From the NCBI GenBank assembly GCA_049600855.1, contig JBMYQA010000057.1:1-26053 (forward strand): a stretch of DNA of 26,053 nt, given 5' to 3'. The DNA is from JBMYQA01 sp049600855 (lineage in GTDB: Bacteria; Bacteroidota; Bacteroidia; Cytophagales; Flammeovirgaceae). Within the stretch, counting starts at the first letter, position 1. Each line of letters opens with the position of its first letter. The notes under the pieces were generated by a model that did not search any database, was not told the DNA's origin, and saw only the letters and a list, made by a program, of their open reading frames with translations. This document shows positions 15,654-22,981 of the stretch, one piece after another. A program made the translations under genes and the position numbers.

Positions 15654-17573
15654 ATGAAAAAGATTGTTTTTACCACCCTAGCTTTGTTGTGTTTATCCAT
15701 CATGAATGGATTTGCAGGAAAAGACAAAGGCTTAAAATATCCTGTACACGAAATTCCAGAAGAATTAAAAGAAGGAGCAAATGCGGTTATCCGTGAAGAT
15801 ATCATGGAATACGAAGTCATTTCTATTGGAAAAACACGTACGAAGTTTCGCATGGCCGTTACCATCCTCAATCCAAAAGCAAATGGCTATGCCAAAGTGA
15901 GTATTCCTTACAATGAAGGAATGGAAACCATTGAAGGTATTCATGCTGAAGTTTATAATGCATTGGGGGTCGAAATTGCAGCACTCAAGAAAAAAGATAT
16001 TTCGGATATTTCTACCCATGATGGTTATTCCATTGCCTCCAGCGGGCGCATCAAACGATTTGACTTAAGGCGTTCTGGTTTTCCATATACAATCTACTAC
16101 GAATATACGTCTATTGATAATAATACCATGTTTTACCCCACTTGGTATGGGCATAGTGGTTTGAATACTGCGGTTATGCAATCGTCGTATAAGGTAAGCA
16201 TGCCTACTGGTATGAAGCTACATTACAAAGAATTTAATCTCACTGACAAAGTAAGCAAAAGCACAATAGATGGGCGAGATATTTACTTTTGGGAAGTTAA
16301 AAACCTAAACGCATTGAAAGATGAACCTTTTGGTAATATCTATAGAGAGACCGCTCCGTTTGTGCGTTTACGGCCAGATCAATTCGTAGTGGAGGGTTAC
16401 AAAGGAAGTTTTGACACTTGGAAAAATATGGGCATCTGGATGAATCAACTCAACAAAGGAAAAGATGATCTGCCCCCTGAAACTGTTGCTAAAATTAAAG
16501 AACTGGTCAAAGATACACCTACGCAAAGAGAACAAGTCAAAAAGATTTACGAATACCTTCAGCAAAATACGCGTTATGTCAGTATACAGCTTGGTATTGG
16601 AGGTTGGCAACCCTTTAACGCTTCTTATGTGGATAAAAATAGCTATGGCGATTGTAAAGCCCTAAGCAATTACATGTATAGTGCTCTAAAAAGTATTGAT
16701 ATTCCTTCCTACTACACGCTAGTTCGAGCAGGTTCAGGCAAAAATATTGATAAAGATTTTCCCGCCAGCCAATTCAACCATGCCTTCTTATGTGTGCCAT
16801 TTGAAGACGATACAGTATGGCTGGAATGTACGAGTCAAACTGCTCCCTTCAATTACCTTGGTAGCTTCACGAGCGACCGCGATGTACTGCTTTGTACACC
16901 TGAAGGCGGAAAAATAGTACACACAACAGCTTATGGCAAAGCCGATAATCTTCAAATGCGATCGGCGAAAGTAAGCATTGATGAAAAGGGTAATGCGAAA
17001 GCCAATGTCAGGGAAATCTATACGGCACAACAGCAAGATGACCTGCATCATATTGTATTTGAAAGTAAGGAAACCCAACAGAAATACCTATACGAGCATT
17101 TTGACATTCCCTCTTTTACCATTGATGCATATGACATCAACTGGAATAAATCCGAACGCCCCTCTTTTCACATCACTGCTGATTTAACCATTCCCAATTG
17201 CGCTTCGAAAAGTGGAAAACGACTTTTCATCAAGCCCAATATGCTTTCAAAGTGGACCTATATTCCCAAAAGTATGGAAGAGCGAAAATCAAGTGTCATA
17301 CAATCCATTGCTTATACAGATACCGACACCATAACTTATGAAATTCCAGCGAATTTCCATGTAGAGTACTTGCCTAAACCTGTACGTATTTCTAATCAAT
17401 TTGGCAGCTATGAATCCCAAATGGAATTCAAAGATGGGCAACTCATTTACACCCGAAAAGTGGTGATTGAGAAAGGGAAATTTCCGAAAGAAACGTATGA
17501 AGCATTTGTCAAGTTCAGGAAGAAAATTGTAAAAGCGGATCGTGCTAAAGCCGTATTTGTTGATAAAACTTAA
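15654..17573 (+). CDS. Exported DUF3857/transglutaminase-like protein, catalytic Cys-His present
   Basis: The product has 639 residues with a signal peptide (MKKIVFTTLALLCLSIMNGFAG). DUF3857 domain about 45-230, transglutaminase-like domain about 270-400, DUF3858-type C-terminal beta region to the end. The active-site Cys334 is in SYGDCKALSNYMYSALK and His376 in QFNHAFLCVP. The third residue is Glu391 (VWLECTSQ) at the place of the usual Asp, a variant common in this subfamily. GGWQPFNASYVDKNSYGDCK is the typical lead-in. It is probably periplasmic; whether it cross-links or cuts peptides is not known. It shares domain order with the gene just upstream, so the pair looks like an old tandem duplication in which one copy lost activity. 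Confidence 0.88.
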   Translation: MKKIVFTTLALLCLSIMNGFAGKDKGLKYPVHEIPEELKEGANAVIREDIMEYEVISIGKTRTKFRMAVTILNPKANGYAKVSIPYNEGMETIEGIHAEVYNALGVEIAALKKKDISDISTHDGYSIASSGRIKRFDLRRSGFPYTIYYEYTSIDNNTMFYPTWYGHSGLNTAVMQSSYKVSMPTGMKLHYKEFNLTDKVSKSTIDGRDIYFWEVKNLNALKDEPFGNIYRETAPFVRLRPDQFVVEGYKGSFDTWKNMGIWMNQLNKGKDDLPPETVAKIKELVKDTPTQREQVKKIYEYLQQNTRYVSIQLGIGGWQPFNASYVDKNSYGDCKALSNYMYSALKSIDIPSYYTLVRAGSGKNIDKDFPASQFNHAFLCVPFEDDTVWLECTSQTAPFNYLGSFTSDRDVLLCTPEGGKIVHTTAYGKADNLQMRSAKVSIDEKGNAKANVREIYTAQQQDDLHHIVFESKETQQKYLYEHFDIPSFTIDAYDINWNKSERPSFHITADLTIPNCASKSGKRLFIKPNMLSKWTYIPKSMEERKSSVIQSIAYTDTDTITYEIPANFHVEYLPKPVRISNQFGSYESQMEFKDGQLIYTRKVVIEKGKFPKETYEAFVKFRKKIVKADRAKAVFVDKT

Positions 17574-17579
17574 AAAAAA

Positions 17580-17613
17580 TTGAATTGATATTTGAAAAAA
17601 TTAATCAATTCAA
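17580..17613. terminator. Weak hairpin after the second DUF3857 gene
   Basis: TTGAATTGAT (17580-17589) pairs perfectly with ATCAATTCAA (17604-17613). It is AT-only apart from two G-C pairs and has no T tract on the plus side, so termination strength is doubtful. Confidence 0.35.
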
Positions 17614-17694
17614 AATCAATAAGTTAGTTCAATTACTAGCACAAATAAAAAAAACAATTCACATTTCGAACTTTTTAAGCTCGGCAGTGTTTTA

Positions 17695-17725
17695 TTGATA
17701 GAATGAAAAATCGTATTTATTATTG
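17695..17725 (+). promoter_or_regulatory. Candidate promoter of the cysteine operon
   Basis: TTG (17695-17697), 20 nt, then TATTATTG (17718-17725) fits the Bacteroidota TTG / TAnnTTTG pattern with one mismatch. Transcription would begin near 17732, about 23 nt before the leader-peptide ATG. Confidence 0.5.
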
Positions 17726-17754
17726 CGGTAACTATTCTTAAAAAAGAGAAAGAA

Positions 17755-17859
17755 ATGTCTAATTATTTGATAGCCCTTTGTTGCGTTTGTTGTTGTTGCT
17801 GTGCTGCCGCATGGCAAGCAGGAAAGGCTATGTCCAAACCTTGGGTTTGGAATAATTAG
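17755..17859 (+). CDS. Cysteine-rich leader peptide of the cysM operon
   Basis: A 34-codon ORF (ATG 17755, TAG 17857) encodes MSNYLIALCCVCCCCC followed by AAAWQAGKAMSKPWVWNN. Seven of codons 9-16 are Cys (five TGT, two TGC), a density far above chance. The start follows a purine-rich stretch (AAAAAAGAGAAAGAA). It lies between a candidate promoter and an intrinsic terminator, ahead of cysteine synthase. This is the layout of amino-acid leader peptides such as those of trp and his operons: ribosomes stalling at Cys codons under cysteine shortage would favour read-through. The peptide itself probably has no function after translation. An alternative is a small metal-binding or membrane peptide, but the paired RNA segments around it argue for a leader. 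Confidence 0.82.
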   Translation: MSNYLIALCCVCCCCCAAAWQAGKAMSKPWVWNN

Positions 17860-17920
17860 AATGAAGATATTTCAGAATTCAGAAGCCTTCCTGCAAAAAC
17901 AGGAAGGCTTTTTCATTTTT
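17771..17920 (+). promoter_or_regulatory. Cysteine transcription attenuator (segments 1-4)
   Basis: Four segments are visible. Segment 1 (17771-17784, TAGCCCTTTGTTGC) overlaps the first two Cys codons. Segment 2 is 17818-17830 (GCAGGAAAGGCTA), segment 3 is 17884-17894 (AGCCTTCCTGC) and segment 4 is 17900-17909 (CAGGAAGGCT). 1:2 pairs at 12 positions with one bulge and one mismatch. 2:3 pairs over 11 bp with one bulged A. 3:4 is the terminator stem. A 7-bp hairpin (17834-17850, CCAAACC/GGTTTGG) lies between 2 and 3 and would bring them together. A ribosome stalled on codons 9-16 covers segment 1 and ends just short of segment 2, freeing 2 to capture 3. The pairing is seen in sequence; the mechanism is inferred. 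Confidence 0.8.
17883..17920 (+). terminator. Intrinsic terminator ahead of cysM (attenuator terminator)
   Basis: A perfect 11-bp stem, AAGCCTTCCTG (17883-17893) with CAGGAAGGCTT (17900-17910), has a CAAAAA loop and is followed by TTTCATTTTT. It stands 24 bp after the leader-peptide stop and 13 bp before the cysM ATG, so it must be bypassed for the operon to be expressed. Confidence 0.92.
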
Positions 17921-17932
17921 AACCCAGTACAA

Positions 17933-18865
17933 ATGATTACTGAAATCAAAACCCAATTAGAGACTAAGGTCAAATCAATTGGTCAATTTGTAGGAAAAAC
18001 TCCTTTATTTCCCATTAAAAATGTCTTTCAGAAAGAAGGGGTTCAAATTTTTGCAAAGTTGGAATGGCAGCAATTAGGCATGAGCGTAAAAGCGCGCCCT
18101 GCGTATCAAATCATTAAAGATGCCGTACTCCGAGGTGAGTTAACCGAAGGCAAACACTTGTTGGATGCTTCAAGCGGCAATACTGCCATTGCCTATGCAA
18201 GCATAGGTGCTGCCATTGGTGTCCCAGTAACCATTTGTTTACCTGAAAATGCTTCTGAGGAAAGAAAAACCTACTTAAAAGCGTTGGGAGCTGAGTTAAT
18301 TTTAACCTCTCGATTTGGTGGAACAGACGATGCCCAAGCGGTAGCCAAAGAATTGGCAGAACAATATCCAGAAAAATACTATTACGCAGATCAGTATGGC
18401 AATGACAGTAACTGGCGGGCACATTACCTCACTACTTCAGAGGAAATTTATCGCCAAACGAATGGATTAATTACTCATTTTGTTACTGGTTTAGGCACTA
18501 CAGGAACCTTTACAGGAAACTCCAGAAGATTAAAAGAACTAAATCCAACGATCCATCTAACTTCTTTAGAGCCGAATGCAGCCATGCATGGCTTAGAAGG
18601 ATGGAAACACCTTGAAACCGCAAAAGTACCTGCGATTTATGACCCAAGCATCGCACATCAAAATCTTGAAATTGATACCTATGAAGCTTGTGATCTAGTA
18701 AAAGAAGTAGCGCACAAAGAAGGCTTGTTGATCAGTCCTTCAGCGGGGGCAAATTTAGTTGGCGCAATAAAAGTTGCCCAACAAATTGATGAAGGCATCA
18801 TCGTTACTGTATTTGCTGATGATGCCTCTAAGTATGGTGAAGTAATGAAAGTTGTATTTCAATAA
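17933..18865 (+). CDS. cysM: PLP-dependent cysteine synthase, CysM type
   Basis: The product has 310 residues from ATG 17933 (MITEIKTQLETKVKSIGQFV). The frame is open further upstream, but that would run through the terminator. It is a fold-type II PLP enzyme that replaces the acetyl or phosphate group of an activated serine with sulfide or a thiocarboxylate. The PLP Lys is Lys53 in MSVKARPAYQII; the substrate loop is DASSGNTA (78-84); the phosphate cradle is GLGTTGTFTG; SPSAGANLVGA binds the pyridine ring. The usual K-D-R after PLP Lys is K-A-R here. Next to a JAMM protease, a ubiquitin-like carrier and a MoeZ-type E1, it probably uses carrier-bound thiocarboxylate like mycobacterial CysM. 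Whether O-phosphoserine or O-acetylserine is the partner cannot be told. Confidence 0.92.
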   Translation: MITEIKTQLETKVKSIGQFVGKTPLFPIKNVFQKEGVQIFAKLEWQQLGMSVKARPAYQIIKDAVLRGELTEGKHLLDASSGNTAIAYASIGAAIGVPVTICLPENASEERKTYLKALGAELILTSRFGGTDDAQAVAKELAEQYPEKYYYADQYGNDSNWRAHYLTTSEEIYRQTNGLITHFVTGLGTTGTFTGNSRRLKELNPTIHLTSLEPNAAMHGLEGWKHLETAKVPAIYDPSIAHQNLEIDTYEACDLVKEVAHKEGLLISPSAGANLVGAIKVAQQIDEGIIVTVFADDASKYGEVMKVVFQ

Positions 18866-18878
18866 ATTGAATAAAATT

Positions 18879-19316
18879 ATGAGCACGTTGAATATCGCTA
18901 ATGAAGCTCTGAAAAGTATGCACGAGCATGCAGCAAATACATTCCCTTACGAATGTTGTGGTTTTTTTTATGGCAAAGAAAAAGGGGATGTACGAATTAT
19001 TGAAAAAGCAATCGCAGTTACCAATAGCAAAGAGGGCGATCAACACAGACGTTTTGAGGTTTCTCCGCTCGATTACATGAAAGCTGAGCGTTATGCTATT
19101 CAACACAATACCACGCTGTTAGGCATTTATCATTCCCATCCAAATCATCCTGCTCAACCTTCAGTGCATGATTTGAAACAAGCAGTGCCGTTCTTCTCCT
19201 ATATCATCATTTCTGTAATGGATGGAATGGTTGATCACACCACCTCGTGGCAATTAAATGCACAAGGTGAGTTTGAAGAAGAGCGTATCTTAAATTTAGA
19301 AGTCGTTACTCAATAA
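18879..19316 (+). CDS. mec: JAMM (MPN+) metalloprotease, Mec-like
   Basis: The product has 145 residues from ATG 18879, 13 bp after the cysM stop. The complete zinc-protease motif is present: Glu25 (PYECCGFFYG), His85 and His87 in GIYHSHPNHP, Ser95 and Asp98 (PSVHD). Relatives in the CysO pathway (Mec+) release cysteine from the carrier-Cys adduct. Relatives such as QbsD trim residues after the C-terminal GG of a sulfur carrier. Both jobs are plausible here, since the next gene's product ends GG-SF. It is cytoplasmic, with no signal peptide. All catalytic residues are present, so activity is expected. Confidence 0.9.
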   Translation: MSTLNIANEALKSMHEHAANTFPYECCGFFYGKEKGDVRIIEKAIAVTNSKEGDQHRRFEVSPLDYMKAERYAIQHNTTLLGIYHSHPNHPAQPSVHDLKQAVPFFSYIIISVMDGMVDHTTSWQLNAQGEFEEERILNLEVVTQ

Positions 19317-19347
19317 GTTCTCAGATTAATTTTTAAATCAAAAAATC

Positions 19348-19626
19348 ATGGCTAAAGTTATCATTCCTACTCCACTTAGAAAATTTGTTAATAATCAAGC
19401 AGAAATCACTGCTATTGGTGCTAATGTTCAAGAATCAATTGAAGGAGTGGCTACTCAATTTCCCGAAATTAAACCGCACCTGTTTGATGCAGAGGGCAAC
19501 ATTAGAAGTTTTGTCCGCATCTATGTGGGCGATGAGGACATTAAAGCACTGAACGATTCCGAAACTGCGGTTACTGACAGTTCTGTAATTAGCATCATTC
19601 CCGCTATTGCAGGTGGATCATTTTAA
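19348..19626 (+). CDS. cysO: Ubiquitin-like sulfur carrier protein (CysO/MoaD/ThiS family) ending GG-SF
   Basis: The 92-residue beta-grasp protein begins AKVIIPTPLRKFVNNQ and has the family pattern: a PLR segment, an 'ANVQESIEGVATQFPEIK' helix, an LFDAEGNIRSFVRIYV strand pair and VISIIPAIAGG at the end. Gly89-Gly90 would be adenylated and turned into a thiocarboxylate by the MoeZ-like E1. Two further residues (Ser91, Phe92) follow GG, so the tail must be removed first, as described for QbsE, which ends GGCF. The neighbouring JAMM protease is the obvious candidate. It is probably the sulfur donor to CysM in this operon rather than for molybdopterin or thiamine, whose other genes are not near. 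The spacing from the JAMM gene is 31 bp. Confidence 0.9.
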   Translation: MAKVIIPTPLRKFVNNQAEITAIGANVQESIEGVATQFPEIKPHLFDAEGNIRSFVRIYVGDEDIKALNDSETAVTDSSVISIIPAIAGGSF

Positions 19627-19675
19627 GTTGAACTAGTTTAGAAATTAAGTTGATTGTCGATTAGACTTTAAAGAT

Positions 19676-20815
19676 ATGGTAAGTTTTTCTAAAGAAGAGT
19701 TAGAGCGTTACAGTCGCCACCTCATTATTCCTGAGTTCAATATTGAGGGACAACGCAAACTGAAAGCAGCCAAAGTATTGGTTGTAGGAACGGGAGGTTT
19801 AGGAAGCCCCCTATTGCTTTACTTAACCGCTGCGGGTGTTGGCAATATTGGGATTGTCGATTTTGATGTGGTAGACGAAACGAACCTTCAACGCCAAGTG
19901 CTGTATTCGGTGACTGATGTTGGTCGCCCAAAAGTAGAAGCTGCTAAAGAGCGCCTGCTGGCACTCAATCCGCATGTAAACATTACCACTTATAATACGA
20001 GGCTTACTTCGGAAAATGCGTTGGATATTGTAAAAGATTATGATTTAGTGGCTGATGGAACCGATAATTTCCCCACTCGTTATTTGGTAAATGATGCTTG
20101 TGTCATTTCTGGAATTCCAAATGTTTATGCATCGATTTTCAGATTCGAAGGACAAGTTTCCGTCTTTAATTATACCGATGCGGAGGGAAATGTAGGGCCA
20201 AATTACAGAGACCTCTTCCCTTCTCCACCACCTCCAGGTTTAGTACCGAGCTGTGCCGAAGGTGGCGTAATTGGTGTACTTCCTGGCATTGTGGGCAGTT
20301 TACAGGCAAACGAAGTCATCAAGGTCATCACAGGTGTGGGTGAGCCACTTTCTGGACGACTCTTCCTATTTGATGCAGCCTCTTTTAGTACACGCGTGTT
20401 AAAAGTTCACAAGTCTAAAAAACCAGTAGAAATCACCGAACTCATTGATTATGAGCTCTTCTGTGGATTAGGTTTAGGAGATGAGCAGAAAGATGCTGTA
20501 AAGGAAATCACCGTAAAAGAGCTGTATGATTTACAAGTGAAGGGAGCGGATTTCCAACTCATTGATGTCCGTGAACCGTATGAATACGAGATTTCAAATT
20601 TAGATGCGGAGCTCATTCCACTAAAAACAGTGCTTGATCAAGTAGATAAAATTGATTCAGACAAACAAGTGATTATCCATTGCCGAAGTGGTAAGCGCAG
20701 TGCTGATGCGATTCGGGATTTGGAGCGCAAATATGGATTCAAAAACTTATATAACCTCAAAGGCGGCATTCTAGCTTGGGCCGATGAGATTGATCACGAA
20801 ATGGCAAAGTATTAA
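19676..20815 (+). CDS. moeZ: E1-like adenylyltransferase/rhodanese fusion (MoeZ type)
   Basis: The 379-residue protein has a ThiF/MoeB domain (about 1-250) with the ATP loop VVGTGGLGSPLL (37-48), the substrate Asp (ADGTDNFPTR) and the conserved Cys193 (VPSCAEGGVIGVLPG). A C-terminal rhodanese domain (about 275-379) carries the persulfide-forming Cys336 (IIHCRSGKRSADAI). Zinc-binding CxxC pairs of classical MoeB are absent (PNYRDLFPSPPPPG), as in MoeZ. It would adenylate the carrier's terminal Gly and add sulfur from the rhodanese persulfide to give a thiocarboxylate. It is last in the operon and is followed by a strong terminator. The name moeZ refers to domain layout; the role in cysteine synthesis is inferred from the operon. 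Confidence 0.92.
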   Translation: MVSFSKEELERYSRHLIIPEFNIEGQRKLKAAKVLVVGTGGLGSPLLLYLTAAGVGNIGIVDFDVVDETNLQRQVLYSVTDVGRPKVEAAKERLLALNPHVNITTYNTRLTSENALDIVKDYDLVADGTDNFPTRYLVNDACVISGIPNVYASIFRFEGQVSVFNYTDAEGNVGPNYRDLFPSPPPPGLVPSCAEGGVIGVLPGIVGSLQANEVIKVITGVGEPLSGRLFLFDAASFSTRVLKVHKSKKPVEITELIDYELFCGLGLGDEQKDAVKEITVKELYDLQVKGADFQLIDVREPYEYEISNLDAELIPLKTVLDQVDKIDSDKQVIIHCRSGKRSADAIRDLERKYGFKNLYNLKGGILAWADEIDHEMAKY

Positions 20816-20854
20816 AATTCTATTCTGTACAACTACTAGTCTAGTTGGAACTCG

Positions 20855-20890
20855 ACAGCACTGCGCTTTTGTGTATTGCTGTTTTTTTTT
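20855..20890 (+). terminator. Rho-independent terminator of the cysteine operon
   Basis: ACAGCA (20855-20860) pairs with TGCTGT; the stem extends inward to the TTTT loop with one mismatch and G-U pairs, and nine T follow (20882-20890). It ends the cysM-mec-cysO-moeZ unit. Confidence 0.85.
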
Positions 20891-20979
20891 GCCCATTCCC
20901 AACTTTATTTGTCTATTTCGTATAAGAGAAAAAAGGGAGTAAATCTCTACACAAAATTCAACCATCAATTTTAATAACC

Positions 20980-21531
20980 ATGAATTACATTATTTTAGAC
21001 CTAGAAGCCACTTGTTGGCAAGGAAAAGCCCTTGCTCCTAACGAAACCATTGAAATTGGAGCAGTTTGCATTAATCATCAAAAACAAATTCTCGGCGAAT
21101 TTAATCAGTTTATCAAGCCTGCTCAAAGTGATCAGTTATCTGATTTTTGTACCGAACTAACAAGCATCACTCAAGAGATGGTGGAAAATGCGCCTTATTT
21201 TCCAGCTGCCATCCAAGCCTTCCAACATTGGATTCAGTCATTTGGTGGCGACTATTTACTTTGCTCATGGGGCAAGTACGATCGAAATCAATTTGAACGT
21301 GATTCGAAGTATCATCGCCTACCTATCGCTTGGCTAAAGAAGCACATCAGTTTGAAGCACCAATATTCTGATATTTTAGGAACTCGAAAACGCTTTGGCA
21401 TGAAAGGCGCACTTCAGAAAGAAGGCATTCCCTTAACAGGCACCCATCATCGGGGAATTGACGATGCGAAAAATATTGCTCAGATTTTTTTAGCACACTT
21501 TGGGAAATGGCAGCATCCCGTTTTGAAGTAA
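20980..21531 (+). CDS. DEDDh 3'-5' exonuclease (ERI1/KapD-like)
   Basis: The 183-residue single-domain nuclease has Exo I DLEATCW with Asp7 and Glu9, Exo II around CSWGKYDRNQF with Asp101, and Exo III HRGIDDAKN with His157 and Asp162: the DEDDh set is complete. The spelling 'DLEATCW' and 'CSWGKYD' places it nearest the ERI1/KapD/Snp group, which trim RNA or short nucleic acids, rather than DnaQ proofreading subunits. It is cytoplasmic. It stands alone between the cysteine operon terminator and the convergent T9SS plug gene, whose end is 28 bp away. The in vivo substrate is unknown. Confidence 0.9.
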   Translation: MNYIILDLEATCWQGKALAPNETIEIGAVCINHQKQILGEFNQFIKPAQSDQLSDFCTELTSITQEMVENAPYFPAAIQAFQHWIQSFGGDYLLCSWGKYDRNQFERDSKYHRLPIAWLKKHISLKHQYSDILGTRKRFGMKGALQKEGIPLTGTHHRGIDDAKNIAQIFLAHFGKWQHPVLK

Positions 21532-21559
21532 AACTGGATGTTTTTGTTTGTTTTTTTAA

Positions 21560-22867
21560 TTACCGCAACACCCCATAGCCAATTACCCGATCACCTCGGC
21601 TACCAATTGGACGATAGTAAACAATGAGATCATACTCGTTTTCTGCCCGACCGTGATTTCCTTCTAAAGAATTTGGTGCGGCTCCTTCAACCACATACAT
21701 GTAATCATACAAGCCTTGTTTCAATATAAGCGTGGCATAGTAAGTTCCAAAAGCGGGTGCATAGGTTAACTTATTTTCTTCCTTCAGGTGCCAATCGGAA
21801 AAGCTACCCACAATATACACATCACCCGTATACTGATTGCCCGTTTCCAACTGAAAAATGACCTCTGCATAATCAGCTTCCGTTTCTGGTTGGGCAGTTA
21901 AGCGATTGACAATGCGATATTGTCCATTAAAATCCCGCGCTTGGCCATCATAGGCTCGATCGTCTTTCGGTTTATCAATTAACACGATCACCTGATTAAT
22001 CGTATCACCAGAAATCACCTGCCTTAAGTTAAAGCCCCCACCTCGAAATGCCGAAAACTCAATATGCCGAAACTCGTTTCCGCCAAGAAATGTATTCTCA
22101 AGGTTATTCATATTGTATTGGAGGGTTTTTCGAAGCTGATTGTTAAAATTGGGTTCCAAATCGGTAATCGCATTATCCCAACGGTAGTTTTGTCGCAATA
22201 CCACTTTTATATTTTCATCGGGGTTTACCAACTCTCGCATGGAGTAATCCACCGTAAAATTCACTTGTTGGCGCGTCAATGATTCTGTGGTTCCAATCAC
22301 CCGCTCGTGCTTCATGCCCACTATCGTACTTTGTTCATATACAATGAATCTTCGGGTAAGGATGATATCTTCCTCATCATCTTCCCGATACACTTTCAAG
22401 ATGTAATTACCTGAAAACTTTACAGGCGGCACCTGAAACACATAATGGATATATGGCACTTTCGTGTTGATGGAAATATCGTATTCCGTGATGTTAAATT
22501 CATTGTATTCGTAGAGGTAATTGATCGCAGCTTCGCGGGAGCGTGTCCAATCGGAATTGCAATGCAGGATTTCGACTTCATAGTAATCATTTTCATCCCC
22601 AAATTCATCAAACTCTAACACGAGCGGAGTAGCTCGCTGCGATCGAATATCTATGATGGGCACTTGCTGCTTCTCTCCTATCCGATTCAACCTTGGATAT
22701 AACTGAACCGTTCTAATCTTTTTTTCGTAAGTCCAATCTTCGTAGCGTAATGCTTTCTCTGCATAATAGTCTTCTTCGAGCAGTCTTTCATAGGTTTTTT
22801 GAGCCTTTACTTGATTCGTTACGATGAGAAATACAAGTAAAAAAATGGCTTTAATGCATTTATTCAT
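21560..22867 (-). CDS. Type IX secretion system plug protein (DUF5103)
   Basis: The 435-residue exported protein has signal peptide MNKCIKAIFLLVFLIVTNQVKAQ. It matches the DUF5103 family, renamed for the protein that plugs the T9SS SprA translocon channel. N-terminal domain about 40-170, with PLVLEFDEFGDENDYYEVEI and the HCNSDWTRS motif, followed by a middle beta region. A C-terminal E-set/AMPK-glycogen-binding-like segment near 345-395 (VYIVGSFSDWHLKEENKL) and a Tyr-rich end follow. Periplasmic, associated with the outer membrane. No other T9SS gene is present here, which is usual for this gene. It has its own transcript, since a terminator separates it from lysS upstream. Family confidence is high. 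Confidence 0.87.
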   Translation of the reverse strand: MNKCIKAIFLLVFLIVTNQVKAQKTYERLLEEDYYAEKALRYEDWTYEKKIRTVQLYPRLNRIGEKQQVPIIDIRSQRATPLVLEFDEFGDENDYYEVEILHCNSDWTRSREAAINYLYEYNEFNITEYDISINTKVPYIHYVFQVPPVKFSGNYILKVYREDDEEDIILTRRFIVYEQSTIVGMKHERVIGTTESLTRQQVNFTVDYSMRELVNPDENIKVVLRQNYRWDNAITDLEPNFNNQLRKTLQYNMNNLENTFLGGNEFRHIEFSAFRGGGFNLRQVISGDTINQVIVLIDKPKDDRAYDGQARDFNGQYRIVNRLTAQPETEADYAEVIFQLETGNQYTGDVYIVGSFSDWHLKEENKLTYAPAFGTYYATLILKQGLYDYMYVVEGAAPNSLEGNHGRAENEYDLIVYYRPIGSRGDRVIGYGVLR

Positions 22868-22914
22868 GATATCAATAAGGATCTAATGAGGTACGTGGGT
22901 AAAAGTAGGACAAA

Positions 22915-22944
22915 CAAAAAAGAGTGAAGTCGAAGCCTCACTCT
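22915..22944 (-). terminator. Rho-independent terminator of lysS
   Basis: Read on the minus strand, AGAGTGA pairs with TCACTCT (positions 22944-22938 and 22927-22921), with two further inner pairs around a CTTCGA-type loop, and a T run of about six follows. It lies 38 bp past the lysS stop. Confidence 0.8.
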
Positions 22945-22981
22945 CTTTATCAAAATATCGACATTATAAAAAAGGCAAAAT

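Noticed and set aside
17801..17932. In-frame upstream extension of cysM (44 codons)
   Set aside because: It overlaps the leader peptide in another frame and runs through the terminator stem. The family N-terminus fits the ATG at 17933.
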